Assembly (NCBI GenBank): GCA_012842495.1
Contig: DUSS01000021.1
Coordinates: forward strand, 1 to 46,830
Reading direction: 5' to 3'
DNA: 46,830 nucleotides
DNA from: Candidatus Fermentithermobacillaceae bacterium
GTDB taxonomy: Bacteria > Bacillota > Sulfobacillia > Fermentithermobacillales > DUSS01
Below are positions 1 through 6,961 of the stretch, piece by piece. The position numbers and the translations under genes are program-made. The notes under the pieces are model-generated. The model saw nothing but the letters and a program-made list of their open reading frames with translations. It was not told the origin of the DNA and made no database searches. The stretch's first letter is position 1; the number at the start of each line of letters is the position of its first letter.

Positions 1-423
1 AAAAGCTTTCTTCTGTTTTTCCGAAAGGACCAGGAATTTGCCTGTAGCTGTGGCAGCTACCGTTCCGTCTTCAAGGCGTATCTCGGCCTGCGTTTCAATG
101 ACGCGCCTTGATACCTTAACAGGCCAAGCCCTAATCAGGAGAGGCTTTCCGGGAGCGCAAGGGTGCTTAAACTCGACGGTGAGGCGCGTTGTGACCGCCA
201 CAACTCCCCTCCCGTAAGCTACGTAACTCATGACTTCGTCCAGGGCCGTCGAAAGCACTCCGCCGTGGACTACGCCCGGCCAACCACAGTGGTAGTCTCG
301 CGGGACAAATGAACCTTCCCACACGCCGTCGTTCTCTTGTAGTTTCAAGTGGAGTCCGTGCGGATTTAAAGGACCGCAGCCAAAGCAGTAGTTAGCGCCG
401 GGAGTAGCATTGTCAGGACCCAT
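1..423 (-). CDS. PaaI-type hotdog-fold thioesterase (partial)
   Basis: Runs off the left edge with no stop, so at least 141 residues are present and the C-terminus is missing. The protein begins MGPDNATPGANYCFGCGPLN, then has the hotdog helix region VVHGGVLSTALDEVMSYVA, followed by strands ending near TATGKFLVL. The HGG-(x)n-D/E pattern is typical of PaaI/YbgC-type acyl-CoA thioesterases, which hydrolyse acyl-CoA thioesters in the cytoplasm. The N-terminal NxCFGCGxxNxxGLxL motif is characteristic of a common PaaI subgroup. The ATG at 421-423 is preceded by GAGGGTGA at good spacing. It is divergent from the arsenic gene, with about 310 bases between them. The substrate cannot be read from the sequence. 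Confidence 0.85.
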   Translation of the reverse strand, partial: MGPDNATPGANYCFGCGPLNPHGLHLKLQENDGVWEGSFVPRDYHCGWPGVVHGGVLSTALDEVMSYVAYGRGVVAVTTRLTVEFKHPCAPGKPLLIRAWPVKVSRRVIETQAEIRLEDGTVAATATGKFLVLSEKQKKAF

Positions 424-734
424 CTTGTCACCCTCATATCCATTCAACGCGATTTGCTTGTCATGTTGGGGCCTCGTGACCTGTAATCCGTATTCCAGAT
501 CCTTGCCGGTACGCCAAAACAAGCTGACGCACCATTTCCGTCCTACATCAGTTCTTACACCAAAAAAGGATGTCCGTTAATACCGGTTAGGTTTTGCTTT
601 CGCCGGTTCCGTGCGAGAGTTGTTGCCCAACACTCATCCGAGGGAATAGACTTACTATGGGAGCGACTTACAGTGTACTTTCTTACCGGCGAGTTGAAGA
701 TAACGGGCGAGCAAGAAGACGGAGGGATTGCGAT
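424..734. other. Divergent intergenic region
   Basis: About 310 bases between the thioesterase and the arsenic gene. An open frame extends the arsenic gene upstream to 594, but those residues look nothing like a methyltransferase N-terminus and the good ribosome binding site is at 721. A TTGCCC..TAGACT pair with 18-base spacing lies near 624-653 and is only a weak promoter candidate. Confidence 0.3.
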
Positions 735-1895
735 ATGCCTTTAACTGACGGCAAGACCCGGGAACTCGTCCGCGATTACTACAGGCAAGCAGCCCGGGCC
801 GCACAGGGCATTCAAGAAGAGACGGGGCTGCAAGGTCCTATCCTGGGGTGCGGAAGCCCGTTGGACAGGGCGCAGCTCCTCCCTGGCGAGGATGTTTTGG
901 ACCTGGGGTGCGGGGCGGGGAGAGAGGTCATCGAGGCAGCCTTGCGAGTTACTCCAGGCGGGATAGCCTACGGGCTCGACATGACCGACGAGATGCTGGC
1001 CATTGCTTTGGAAAACCGCCGCAGGGCCGGGGTGAACAACGCCGTTTTCCTGCGAGGTACCATTGAGAACATACCTCTGCCGAACTCATCAGTCGACGTC
1101 ATCATTTCTAACTGTGTCATCAACCTCTCTGCGGATAAACCTAGAGTCATGAAGGAAATGTACCGCGTGCTCAGACCCGGAGGCCGGCTAGCGATTTCCG
1201 ACACAGTCACGGATAGGGATGTGCCTGCTGAAGCTAAAGAAGATGCGAGGATGTGGTGCGCGTGTCTGTCCGGGGCACTCCAACCTGAGGAATACCGTCG
1301 ACTGCTTGAACAGGCTGGCTTCGTTGACGTGAGGGTGGAGGTTACCGGGTGGGACGATGGTATCGAATCCGGACGGGGGTTCCGGGTCGGCAGTGCGCTA
1401 GTTTCCGGTAGACGTCCGGAAGAAACCAGAAGTGCTGAGCGCGTCGGGCCTCCGCTACAGGCAGACAGGGGTGACTTGGTCCAAATCCGTAACCTTCTGG
1501 ATAGCGCTGGGCTTCCTACTGAAGGAGTCACTGAAGTCAGTGTCGACAACTTCGTGACCATGCGAAATGGTGAGGGTTCGATAGTTGGGGTGGCAGGCGT
1601 TGAGTTCTACGGGCGGCAGGCACTGCTCCGTTCCGTGTGTGTCCGGCCTGATTATCGTGGTAGGGGGTTGGGGGGAAGGTTGGTAGCTGCAGTTCTCAGG
1701 AGGGCGAGAGCCCGGGGCTGCACTGAGGTAGTTCTCCTCACGACCACGGCGGAAAAATACTTTGAGAAGAAAGGTTTCCGCCGGGTGCAAAGGTCCGAGA
1801 TTACAGGGCCGGTTACCTCGTCGGTGGAGTTTCAAAGAGCCTGTCCCGAGACTGCGATAGCGATGAAAATGGACCTGCGGACGTGCTGCTGCTAA
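735..1895 (+). CDS. arsM: Arsenite methyltransferase fused to ArsN2-type acetyltransferase
   Basis: Predicted 386 residues. The first ~230 are an ArsM-type SAM-dependent arsenite methyltransferase: SAM motif DLGCGAG at 56-62, DMT after strand 2, the family motif NCVINLS at 126-132 (Cys127), and CACLSGA with Cys175/Cys177. Cys127 and Cys177 are the likely As(III)-binding pair by analogy with known ArsM enzymes. Residues ~240-386 form a GNAT acetyltransferase with an acetyl-CoA loop (RPDYRGRGLGGRL) and an ending, RACPETAIAM, like the ArsN2 proteins of arsenic operons. The tail ends in three cysteines (CCC). ArsM makes methylated arsenicals; ArsN-type enzymes acetylate arsenicals or related compounds. 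The ATG at 735 follows GGAGGG at 721. No arsR or pump is adjacent, so the fusion appears to stand alone. Confidence 0.88.
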   Translation: MPLTDGKTRELVRDYYRQAARAAQGIQEETGLQGPILGCGSPLDRAQLLPGEDVLDLGCGAGREVIEAALRVTPGGIAYGLDMTDEMLAIALENRRRAGVNNAVFLRGTIENIPLPNSSVDVIISNCVINLSADKPRVMKEMYRVLRPGGRLAISDTVTDRDVPAEAKEDARMWCACLSGALQPEEYRRLLEQAGFVDVRVEVTGWDDGIESGRGFRVGSALVSGRRPEETRSAERVGPPLQADRGDLVQIRNLLDSAGLPTEGVTEVSVDNFVTMRNGEGSIVGVAGVEFYGRQALLRSVCVRPDYRGRGLGGRLVAAVLRRARARGCTEVVLLTTTAEKYFEKKGFRRVQRSEITGPVTSSVEFQRACPETAIAMKMDLRTCCC

Positions 1896-1925
1896 AGTAA
1901 GCTTCGAAGCCGGGGTGTTTCATGT

Positions 1926-1964
1926 CTATAATGATTATTATGCGGTGCCGGGTTTTCTTCCGGC
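1926..1964 (+). promoter_or_regulatory. Candidate -10 box and leader hairpin before the PII-like gene
   Basis: A perfect TATAAT lies at 1926-1931, without a convincing -35. It is followed by a small GCCGG/CCGGC hairpin at 1947-1964 in the leader of the PII-like gene. This is a weak prediction. Confidence 0.3.
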
Positions 1965-2000
1965 AGAGTACCCCGATGCTTGCAGGAGAGGAGTGGAAGA

Positions 2001-2363
2001 ATGCATGTCTTGTTTCTAGTGTTAAACAAGAAAGAACAGGTAAAACCCGTCTTGAGGGCCCTAATGAATTCAGGTGTATCGGGGGCTACCTTAATGCAAT
2101 CAACAGGCATGGGCCGGACGCTTGCTGACGAAATTCCCGTTTTCGGAGGGTTGCGGCAGGCATTGAACGGCGACACTGTTGGCAACACGACGATTTTCTC
2201 GGTGATCGAAGACGAACGCGTGCTTGAGACGGCGATCCGGCGGATAACTGAAATAGTAGGCGATCTCGAAAAACCTGGCACAGGTATTTTGTTCACGGTT
2301 CCAGTTGACAGGGTCATCGGAAGCCGCCGGAAACAGGCAGTAGGAGGCGCCGCGCAAAATTGA
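2001..2363 (+). CDS. PII-like (GlnB superfamily) signalling protein
   Basis: Predicted 120 residues. The ferredoxin-like pattern of PII proteins is visible: strand MHVLFLVLNKKEQVKPVLRAL, a glycine-rich segment SGVSGATLMQSTGMG, a variable T-loop region, and a C-terminal strand GTGILFTVPVDRVIG that matches the GxGxIfxxPVdrv pattern of the superfamily. It is not a canonical GlnB: the uridylylation-site Tyr and the usual T-loop are absent. The ATG at 2001 has a strong GGAGAGGAG site. Its stop overlaps the start of the cation/proton antiporter, so the two are surely co-translated. PII-like proteins next to transporters usually bind a nucleotide and gate the partner (known for SbtB and AmtB/GlnK); gating of this antiporter is an inference. 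Confidence 0.8.
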   Translation: MHVLFLVLNKKEQVKPVLRALMNSGVSGATLMQSTGMGRTLADEIPVFGGLRQALNGDTVGNTTIFSVIEDERVLETAIRRITEIVGDLEKPGTGILFTVPVDRVIGSRRKQAVGGAAQN

Positions 2364-3544
2364 CCCCGTTTCTTGCTGTAGGTTTGTCTTTCGTCTGTGG
2401 TCTTCTCGTCGCCAAGATCGCCAATGTGATGAAACTTCCCGCCGTAACGGGCTACCTTGTCGCCGGCATGATCATCGGTCCTTCGATCGCCTCGATAGTG
2501 CCCGCAAGAATTGTCTCCAGCCTTGGATTTATAGAGTCGCTGGCTCTTGCCTTCATAGCTTTCGGTATAGGAAAGGAATTTCAATGGGAGAACTTGAAAA
2601 GGGTTGGTCCCGGCATCGTCACCATAACCGTGGTCCAGGGGCTTGCAGCGGTGATTTTTGTGACCGCAGGGCTCCTTATTCTAGGGCAGCCACTGGCTCT
2701 CGCTCTGGTCCTGGGATCTATAGCGACGGCTACCGCACCAGCCGCGACGATCCTTGTGATGAAGGAGTACCAGGCCGACGGTCCTATGACCAGGACGCTT
2801 CTTCAAGTGGTTGCGCTCGACGACGCGCTCGGTATTATAGTCTTCGGGATGGTTGTGCCGCTCTCCAGGGCCTTAGAAACAGGTGCGAGCCTGAACCTGC
2901 TTGAAGTTCTAGCCAGGCCCGTTATGGAGATATTGGGTGCCTTGTTCCTTGGTTTTGCTCTGGGGGTTGCTCTGGCTTTTGCTGTGAAGAAAGTGGATGG
3001 TTACCGTAATGGCAGGCTCTGGGTGATAGGTGCAGTTCTTGCGGGAGCAGGGCTCGCCGAGATATTGGGCTGGTCAGAGCTTTTGCTGAATATGGCGTTA
3101 GGAACTGCTTTTGTGAACAGCACCAAAGAAGGCCAAGGACTTGCGGAGGATGTGGATGAGACCGTATCGCCGGTCTACGTACCGTTTTTTGTCCTCGCAG
3201 GAGCGTCACTGGACCTTTCGCTGATACCAAGACTCGGGTTTCTGGGCGCCGCGTACCTTTTGTTGAGAAGCGCGGGGAAAGTCTCCGGGGCGTGGTTGGG
3301 TTCTTCAATGGCGAGAGCGCCCGAAGCGGTCAAAAGGTATTTGGGACTGGGTCTTCTGCCGCAAGCAGGTGTCGCCATAGGTATGGTGTCTATTATACGG
3401 CAGTCGTTCCCAGAATTCGCTGGGGTTGTGACCACAGTGATACTTGGATCGGTCATGGTTTACGAATTGCTCGGGCCCGTCATGGCGCGCATAGCCATCT
3501 TTAAGGCCGGTGAGGCATATAGGCTTTCCGGCAACAAGGGGTAA
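2360..3544 (+). CDS. CPA2-family cation/proton antiporter
   Basis: About 394 residues with roughly 12 hydrophobic segments spanning the whole length. Features of the CPA2/KefB-type antiporter fold are GYLVAGMIIGPS near the N-terminus and the paired acidic motif VVALDDALGIIVFG near residue 155, equivalent to the ND/DD ion-binding site. It ends without the RCK (TrkA) nucleotide-binding domain that regulates many CPA2 members; the PII-like protein just upstream may take that role. The start is a TTG at 2360 overlapping the upstream TGA, with TAGGAGG at 2341 about 11 bases away. The transported ion (Na+ or K+) cannot be told from sequence. Confidence 0.87.
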   Translation: MTPFLAVGLSFVCGLLVAKIANVMKLPAVTGYLVAGMIIGPSIASIVPARIVSSLGFIESLALAFIAFGIGKEFQWENLKRVGPGIVTITVVQGLAAVIFVTAGLLILGQPLALALVLGSIATATAPAATILVMKEYQADGPMTRTLLQVVALDDALGIIVFGMVVPLSRALETGASLNLLEVLARPVMEILGALFLGFALGVALAFAVKKVDGYRNGRLWVIGAVLAGAGLAEILGWSELLLNMALGTAFVNSTKEGQGLAEDVDETVSPVYVPFFVLAGASLDLSLIPRLGFLGAAYLLLRSAGKVSGAWLGSSMARAPEAVKRYLGLGLLPQAGVAIGMVSIIRQSFPEFAGVVTTVILGSVMVYELLGPVMARIAIFKAGEAYRLSGNKG

Positions 3545-3571
3545 ATTGCGCATTACTGAACATTCTCTCGG

Positions 3572-3593
3572 GCCCGGGCAGTTCGTCCCGGGC
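3572..3593 (+). terminator. Hairpin after the antiporter gene
   Basis: Perfect GCCCGGG / CCCGGGC arms with an 8-base loop, 28 bases after the stop. There is no T-tract, so it may stabilise the transcript end rather than act as a classical intrinsic terminator. Confidence 0.5.
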
Positions 3594-3899
3594 ATCGTAG
3601 CCCATTCCTGAAGCTCTCACGGTAATCTCTGAAAGCCTCAGGCACTACCTGCCGAATGGTCTCCTGACTAACCGCCTGGTGCCCGCAAAACTGCTTCAAA
3701 CTATCTTAGGAGACCGGTGTGAAGGCTAGGACGGGACACTGCGGTACAACTCGGCGAGCCCAGTCTCAAAGTTCTTATGGGAAGCCGACAAGCATCTTCT
3801 ACCGGGGAAAGGTGGCAGTCTGGTCGTCGTCGAACTTAGATCAAACGCGAGCCCAACAACCAGGTACGTGTGGTGCAGCATGATGGGGGAGGGTTTGCA
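3594..3899. other. Intergenic region with a possible decayed coding fragment
   Basis: No intact gene seen. On the minus strand near 3555-3680 a short open stretch reads like protein (SQETIRQVVPEAFRDYRES), with no start or recognised family. An inverted GGTCTCCT/AGGAGACC pair lies near 3659 and 3707. Both may be remnants. Confidence 0.25.
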
Positions 3900-4511
3900 G
3901 TGAGCAAAAGCAAAAGGCCAAGATTTGAGGAGATCGACGTAGAGCGCATCAATATTGTAGATGCGGATGGCAAGGTCAGGATGGCTATTTCCGGCAAGGA
4001 TAGATCCCCGGGGTGGGTCGTTCGGGGAAAGGAGTTTCCGGGCCGTCCAAAGCACGCTGGCATCATTTTCTACAACGACGATGGCGAAGAATGTGGAGGG
4101 CTGGTTTTCGGCAACGAGGGTATTGGCCTCATGTTTGACCAGCGGGATCAGGACCAGATCATCGGGCTCATGTACAGCGAGGAGAACGGTTCGAGATGGT
4201 ACGGCCTCAACATATGGGACCGCCCCGACAGGCCTCTCCTAGAAATGGTGGAACGCCACCATGCTATTCGCTCTATGCCGGATGGTCCCGAGAGGGAAGA
4301 ATTGATGCGGGAGTTCGCGAAGGACTTCCCCTGTCCTCTCAGGCTTTTCGTTGGCCGAGAGAAGACTCCGGAAAAGAACGAAGCCAAGGTTATTCTTGCT
4401 GACAGTAAAGGCAGGGAGCGAGTGAGGATAGTTGTTGATTCCAGCGATTTTCCTCGGGTTGAGATCCTTGATGAGAACGGGAAGGTCGCTTACAAGATAC
4501 CGCCGGAGTGA
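3900..4511 (+). CDS. Hypothetical beta-rich protein
   Basis: Predicted 203 residues, no signal peptide or membrane segment. I do not recognise a named domain. Two types of repeated strand-turn-strand motif can be seen: VERINIVDADGKVRMAISG near the N-terminus, and ADSKGRERVRIVVD followed by VEILDENGKVAYKIPPE at the C-terminus. The middle holds GIIFYNDDGEECGGLVFG. The repeated [IV]xDxxGKxR[MV] pattern suggests a small beta-sheet or propeller-like fold. Proteins of this look occur widely as hypotheticals in bacteria. The GTG at 3900 follows GGGGGAGGG at 3885-3893 with ideal spacing; an open frame extends to 3870, but without a better site. It is convergent with the ABC-F gene. Confidence 0.7.
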   Translation: MSKSKRPRFEEIDVERINIVDADGKVRMAISGKDRSPGWVVRGKEFPGRPKHAGIIFYNDDGEECGGLVFGNEGIGLMFDQRDQDQIIGLMYSEENGSRWYGLNIWDRPDRPLLEMVERHHAIRSMPDGPEREELMREFAKDFPCPLRLFVGREKTPEKNEAKVILADSKGRERVRIVVDSSDFPRVEILDENGKVAYKIPPE

Positions 4512-4599
4512 TGCTAGGTGGGATGATTTGATTACTTTGACTGCAGTTTGCCCGTATGAGGGGGATCTCTCTGGTCATATCATGAAGCTCGTTCCATGC

Positions 4600-6423
4600 C
4601 TATCCAGCAGGTCCCTGCCCGTGACCTCGCGTGATCTTACGTAGTTCCTCCACTGCTTCCTGGTACCGGGCATCCAGGGCTGCCTTTTCCTCCGAGTCGC
4701 GAGCGGCAGCGATCTTCGAAGCGAGGTAAGCCATTCGAATCTTGAGAACGGAGGCTGCCGAACCTGGCGTATCCACCGTATCCGTCTCGTCGCCCGGACG
4801 GAGACCCGTTCGATCTCCACCCGGCGTCGGGGGAATGCCGCCGTAAGCTCCCCGGTAGACTTCCAGGTGACCACCCTTAAGATACCAGGTGACGTTGGAC
4901 ACCTTTTTCAGCAAATATCGGTCGTGCGTTGCCACAATGAGGGCACCCGAAAACGCCCGCAAGGCCTCCTCCACTCGTTCTCTGGCAGGGATGTCCAGGT
5001 GATTCGTGGGTTCGTCAAGAAGCAGGAGGTCGAAGGACCCGGCGGTAAGGCACGTCAGGGCCACTCTGGTACGCTCGCCCATGCTGAGAAGACCAAGAGG
5101 TCTGGTCTGCATTTCTCCGCTTATCCCCATAAGGCCAAGGAGGTTTCTCGCTTCGTGGGGGAGGAGCCCTGTCTTCAACGACACATTCCTATGCGCCGGG
5201 AGGTTGGGGTCGAGTTCCTCCAACATCTGTGGCAGAAAACCCACTTTAATGTTGGGATTGCGCCAGAGCACCCCTTTGCAGGGTACAAGTTGGCCGGCGA
5301 TGAGTTTGAGGAGCGTGGTCTTTCCGGAGCCGTTCGGTCCTACCAGCCCCACTTTTTCACCAGGTCCGATCGCGACCGAGATCGAGTCGAGTACCTGAAC
5401 GCTGCCGTTGCATGGTTCGACCTCGCATCTAAGTTCCGTGGTCGATGCGGGGCCTGTAGACTGCCGGAACTGCCTGAAGGGGCACGATTCGTCCGGGCGA
5501 TATTCGGCTGGATAGGAGAATGATACCTCGGTTGCCCGGATGAGGGTTCTCGTCCTGTACCCGCGTTCCCGAAAATCGACCGCCGGACCGTGCTCGATTC
5601 TGGGTTTCTCGGGTGGTTGGCTCAGGAGCTTCTCCAGGCGTGCTTCTTTCGCTTTGAACTGCCTGGCGTGTTTTTTCGCCTTTCTCCTGCGAAAATCGTT
5701 TTGCCCTGCGTCCCTGTGGGCCTTTTCATACCATGCCCGCCTGTTTGCGATTTCAACCTTGAGATTCCGCACTTGAACCGACCATTTTTCGAACTCGGTC
5801 GCGAGGTGGCTCTCCCGGGCTTTCCGGAGCCTAAGATAATCGGAGTATCGCCCCGGATATACCTGCAACTTCCCGTTCCTCAAATCCCAGATTTCTTCCA
5901 CCACGGAGTCGAGAAAGAACCTGTCGTGGCTTACGAGGAGTACCGTGCCCGAAAACCTCGCAAGGAATGTCTCAAGCCACTCCATACCCTCCATGTCCAG
6001 GTGATTGGTGGGTTCGTCAAGGACGATGAGTTCGGGATAGGAGGATAAGGCGGAGGCCAGGGCAACTCTTGTCCTTTGGCCTCCGCTCAGAAGGCGCACG
6101 GGGACGTTCCACAGGTGTTTGCCGACTCCGCATTTGCCAAGGAATTCGGCGGACTCGCCCCGGCATATCTCGGCGGGAGTCGTATCAAGGGGAAGGCCCA
6201 GGTCCTGAGGGACATAACCTGTGCGGACTTTCTTGACCCACGTAACCTGTCCCTGACACGGCTTAAGATATCCCAGAAGCACCTTCACCAGGCTCGATTT
6301 TCCGCTCCCGTTCGGCCCGATTATCCCTGTGCGGCGCCCTTCAACCAGAATGCCGGAGATGTTCTGAAATACGTAGTCACCCTGGTAAGCCAGGGATAAG
6401 TTAGAAAACCGCAATAGCGTCAT
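4600..6423 (-). CDS. ABC-F family ATP-binding protein
   Basis: 607 residues with two ABC ATPase domains and no membrane segments, as in ABC-F proteins that act on ribosomes (translation factors or antibiotic-resistance proteins). First domain: Walker A GPNGSGKSS at 36-44, signature LSGGQ at 112-116, Walker B VLDEPTNHLD at 134-143. A charged coiled-coil linker (KWSVQVRNLKVEIANRRAWY and after) follows. Second domain: Walker A GPNGSGKTTL, degenerate signature LSMGE, Walker B LLLLDEPTNHLD. An unusual Cys-containing insertion sits just before the second Walker A, and a C-terminal coiled-coil ends the protein. The ATG is preceded by AGGAGGG. No neighbour indicates a resistance role, so the subfamily is left open. 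Confidence 0.9.
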   Translation of the reverse strand: MTLLRFSNLSLAYQGDYVFQNISGILVEGRRTGIIGPNGSGKSSLVKVLLGYLKPCQGQVTWVKKVRTGYVPQDLGLPLDTTPAEICRGESAEFLGKCGVGKHLWNVPVRLLSGGQRTRVALASALSSYPELIVLDEPTNHLDMEGMEWLETFLARFSGTVLLVSHDRFFLDSVVEEIWDLRNGKLQVYPGRYSDYLRLRKARESHLATEFEKWSVQVRNLKVEIANRRAWYEKAHRDAGQNDFRRRKAKKHARQFKAKEARLEKLLSQPPEKPRIEHGPAVDFRERGYRTRTLIRATEVSFSYPAEYRPDESCPFRQFRQSTGPASTTELRCEVEPCNGSVQVLDSISVAIGPGEKVGLVGPNGSGKTTLLKLIAGQLVPCKGVLWRNPNIKVGFLPQMLEELDPNLPAHRNVSLKTGLLPHEARNLLGLMGISGEMQTRPLGLLSMGERTRVALTCLTAGSFDLLLLDEPTNHLDIPARERVEEALRAFSGALIVATHDRYLLKKVSNVTWYLKGGHLEVYRGAYGGIPPTPGGDRTGLRPGDETDTVDTPGSAASVLKIRMAYLASKIAAARDSEEKAALDARYQEAVEELRKITRGHGQGPAG

Positions 6424-6864
6424 GAGGATCCCTCCTGGTAAGTCGTGGGGGGAAGTCAGCTACAGGACTCTTTCAACCGGTTCTCAGGCTGATTCCCACG
6501 TCATCACCGGTGAGGACGGGCAACCACGCAGAGTGCCGTCTTACTACCGGCGTTCAGTTCAAAGAAGTCCTGGCTAAGTTAACGGATCCTCATGGTTGTG
6601 GAGTATCTACCCTCCTGGTGGGACCGCTTCTTTGACTGCATTATATCCTGCCGGCATTGCAGGAGTCACTAGTCCAAGGGTTATCTGCAGCCTATTACGC
6701 GCCTGCTCGACGACCCCGGAATAGCAGAGGGAGCTGTCGCGGAAGCCATTCGTTCGGTCGAGGCGCCGGACGTGGTGGTCTCGGTTGAGACGGCCACGTC
6801 TCGCCGGCAGCCGGCCAGTACTACTTAGGCACCCGTCGTCGGTGTGGCCGTGACTCGAAACAGG
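6424..6864. other. Intergenic region upstream of the permuted binding protein
   Basis: No intact gene. It contains a decayed 90-base element (6701-6790) with a near copy at 9287-9376, and ends in a promoter at 6865-6892. In copy 1 the frame stays open for about 40 codons (LLDDPGIAEGAVAEAIRS) and then meets a stop, like the tail of a lost gene. Confidence 0.5.
6701..6790 (+). repeat. Decayed direct repeat, copy 1
   Basis: About 90 bases that align without large gaps to 9287-9376. Shared blocks include GGAAGCCATTCGT and GTGGTGGTCTCGG. Translation of both gives a similar peptide (LLDDPGIAEGAVAEAIR versus LLDDSEIPGGAGVEAIR), so both look like remnants of one gene family. The two copies lie in direct orientation on either side of the permuted binding-protein gene. 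Confidence 0.65.
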
Positions 6865-6892
6865 TTGAAAAACTCGTGCTGACGAGTAGAAT
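6865..6892 (+). promoter_or_regulatory. Sigma-A promoter with an internal palindrome
   Basis: TTGAAA at 6865-6870 and TAGAAT at 6887-6892 are separated by 16 bases, a good vegetative promoter, about 70 bases before the binding-protein start. The spacer carries a perfect inverted repeat ACTCGT-GCTG-ACGAGT (6872-6887), placed where a repressor would block polymerase. The bound regulator is unknown. Confidence 0.6.
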
Positions 6893-6961
6893 TAAAGGCT
6901 ATAGTCCGGGAATTGACCTGCCTGGGCTGTCGTTTTTCCATAATTCCAAGGAGGGGGATGT

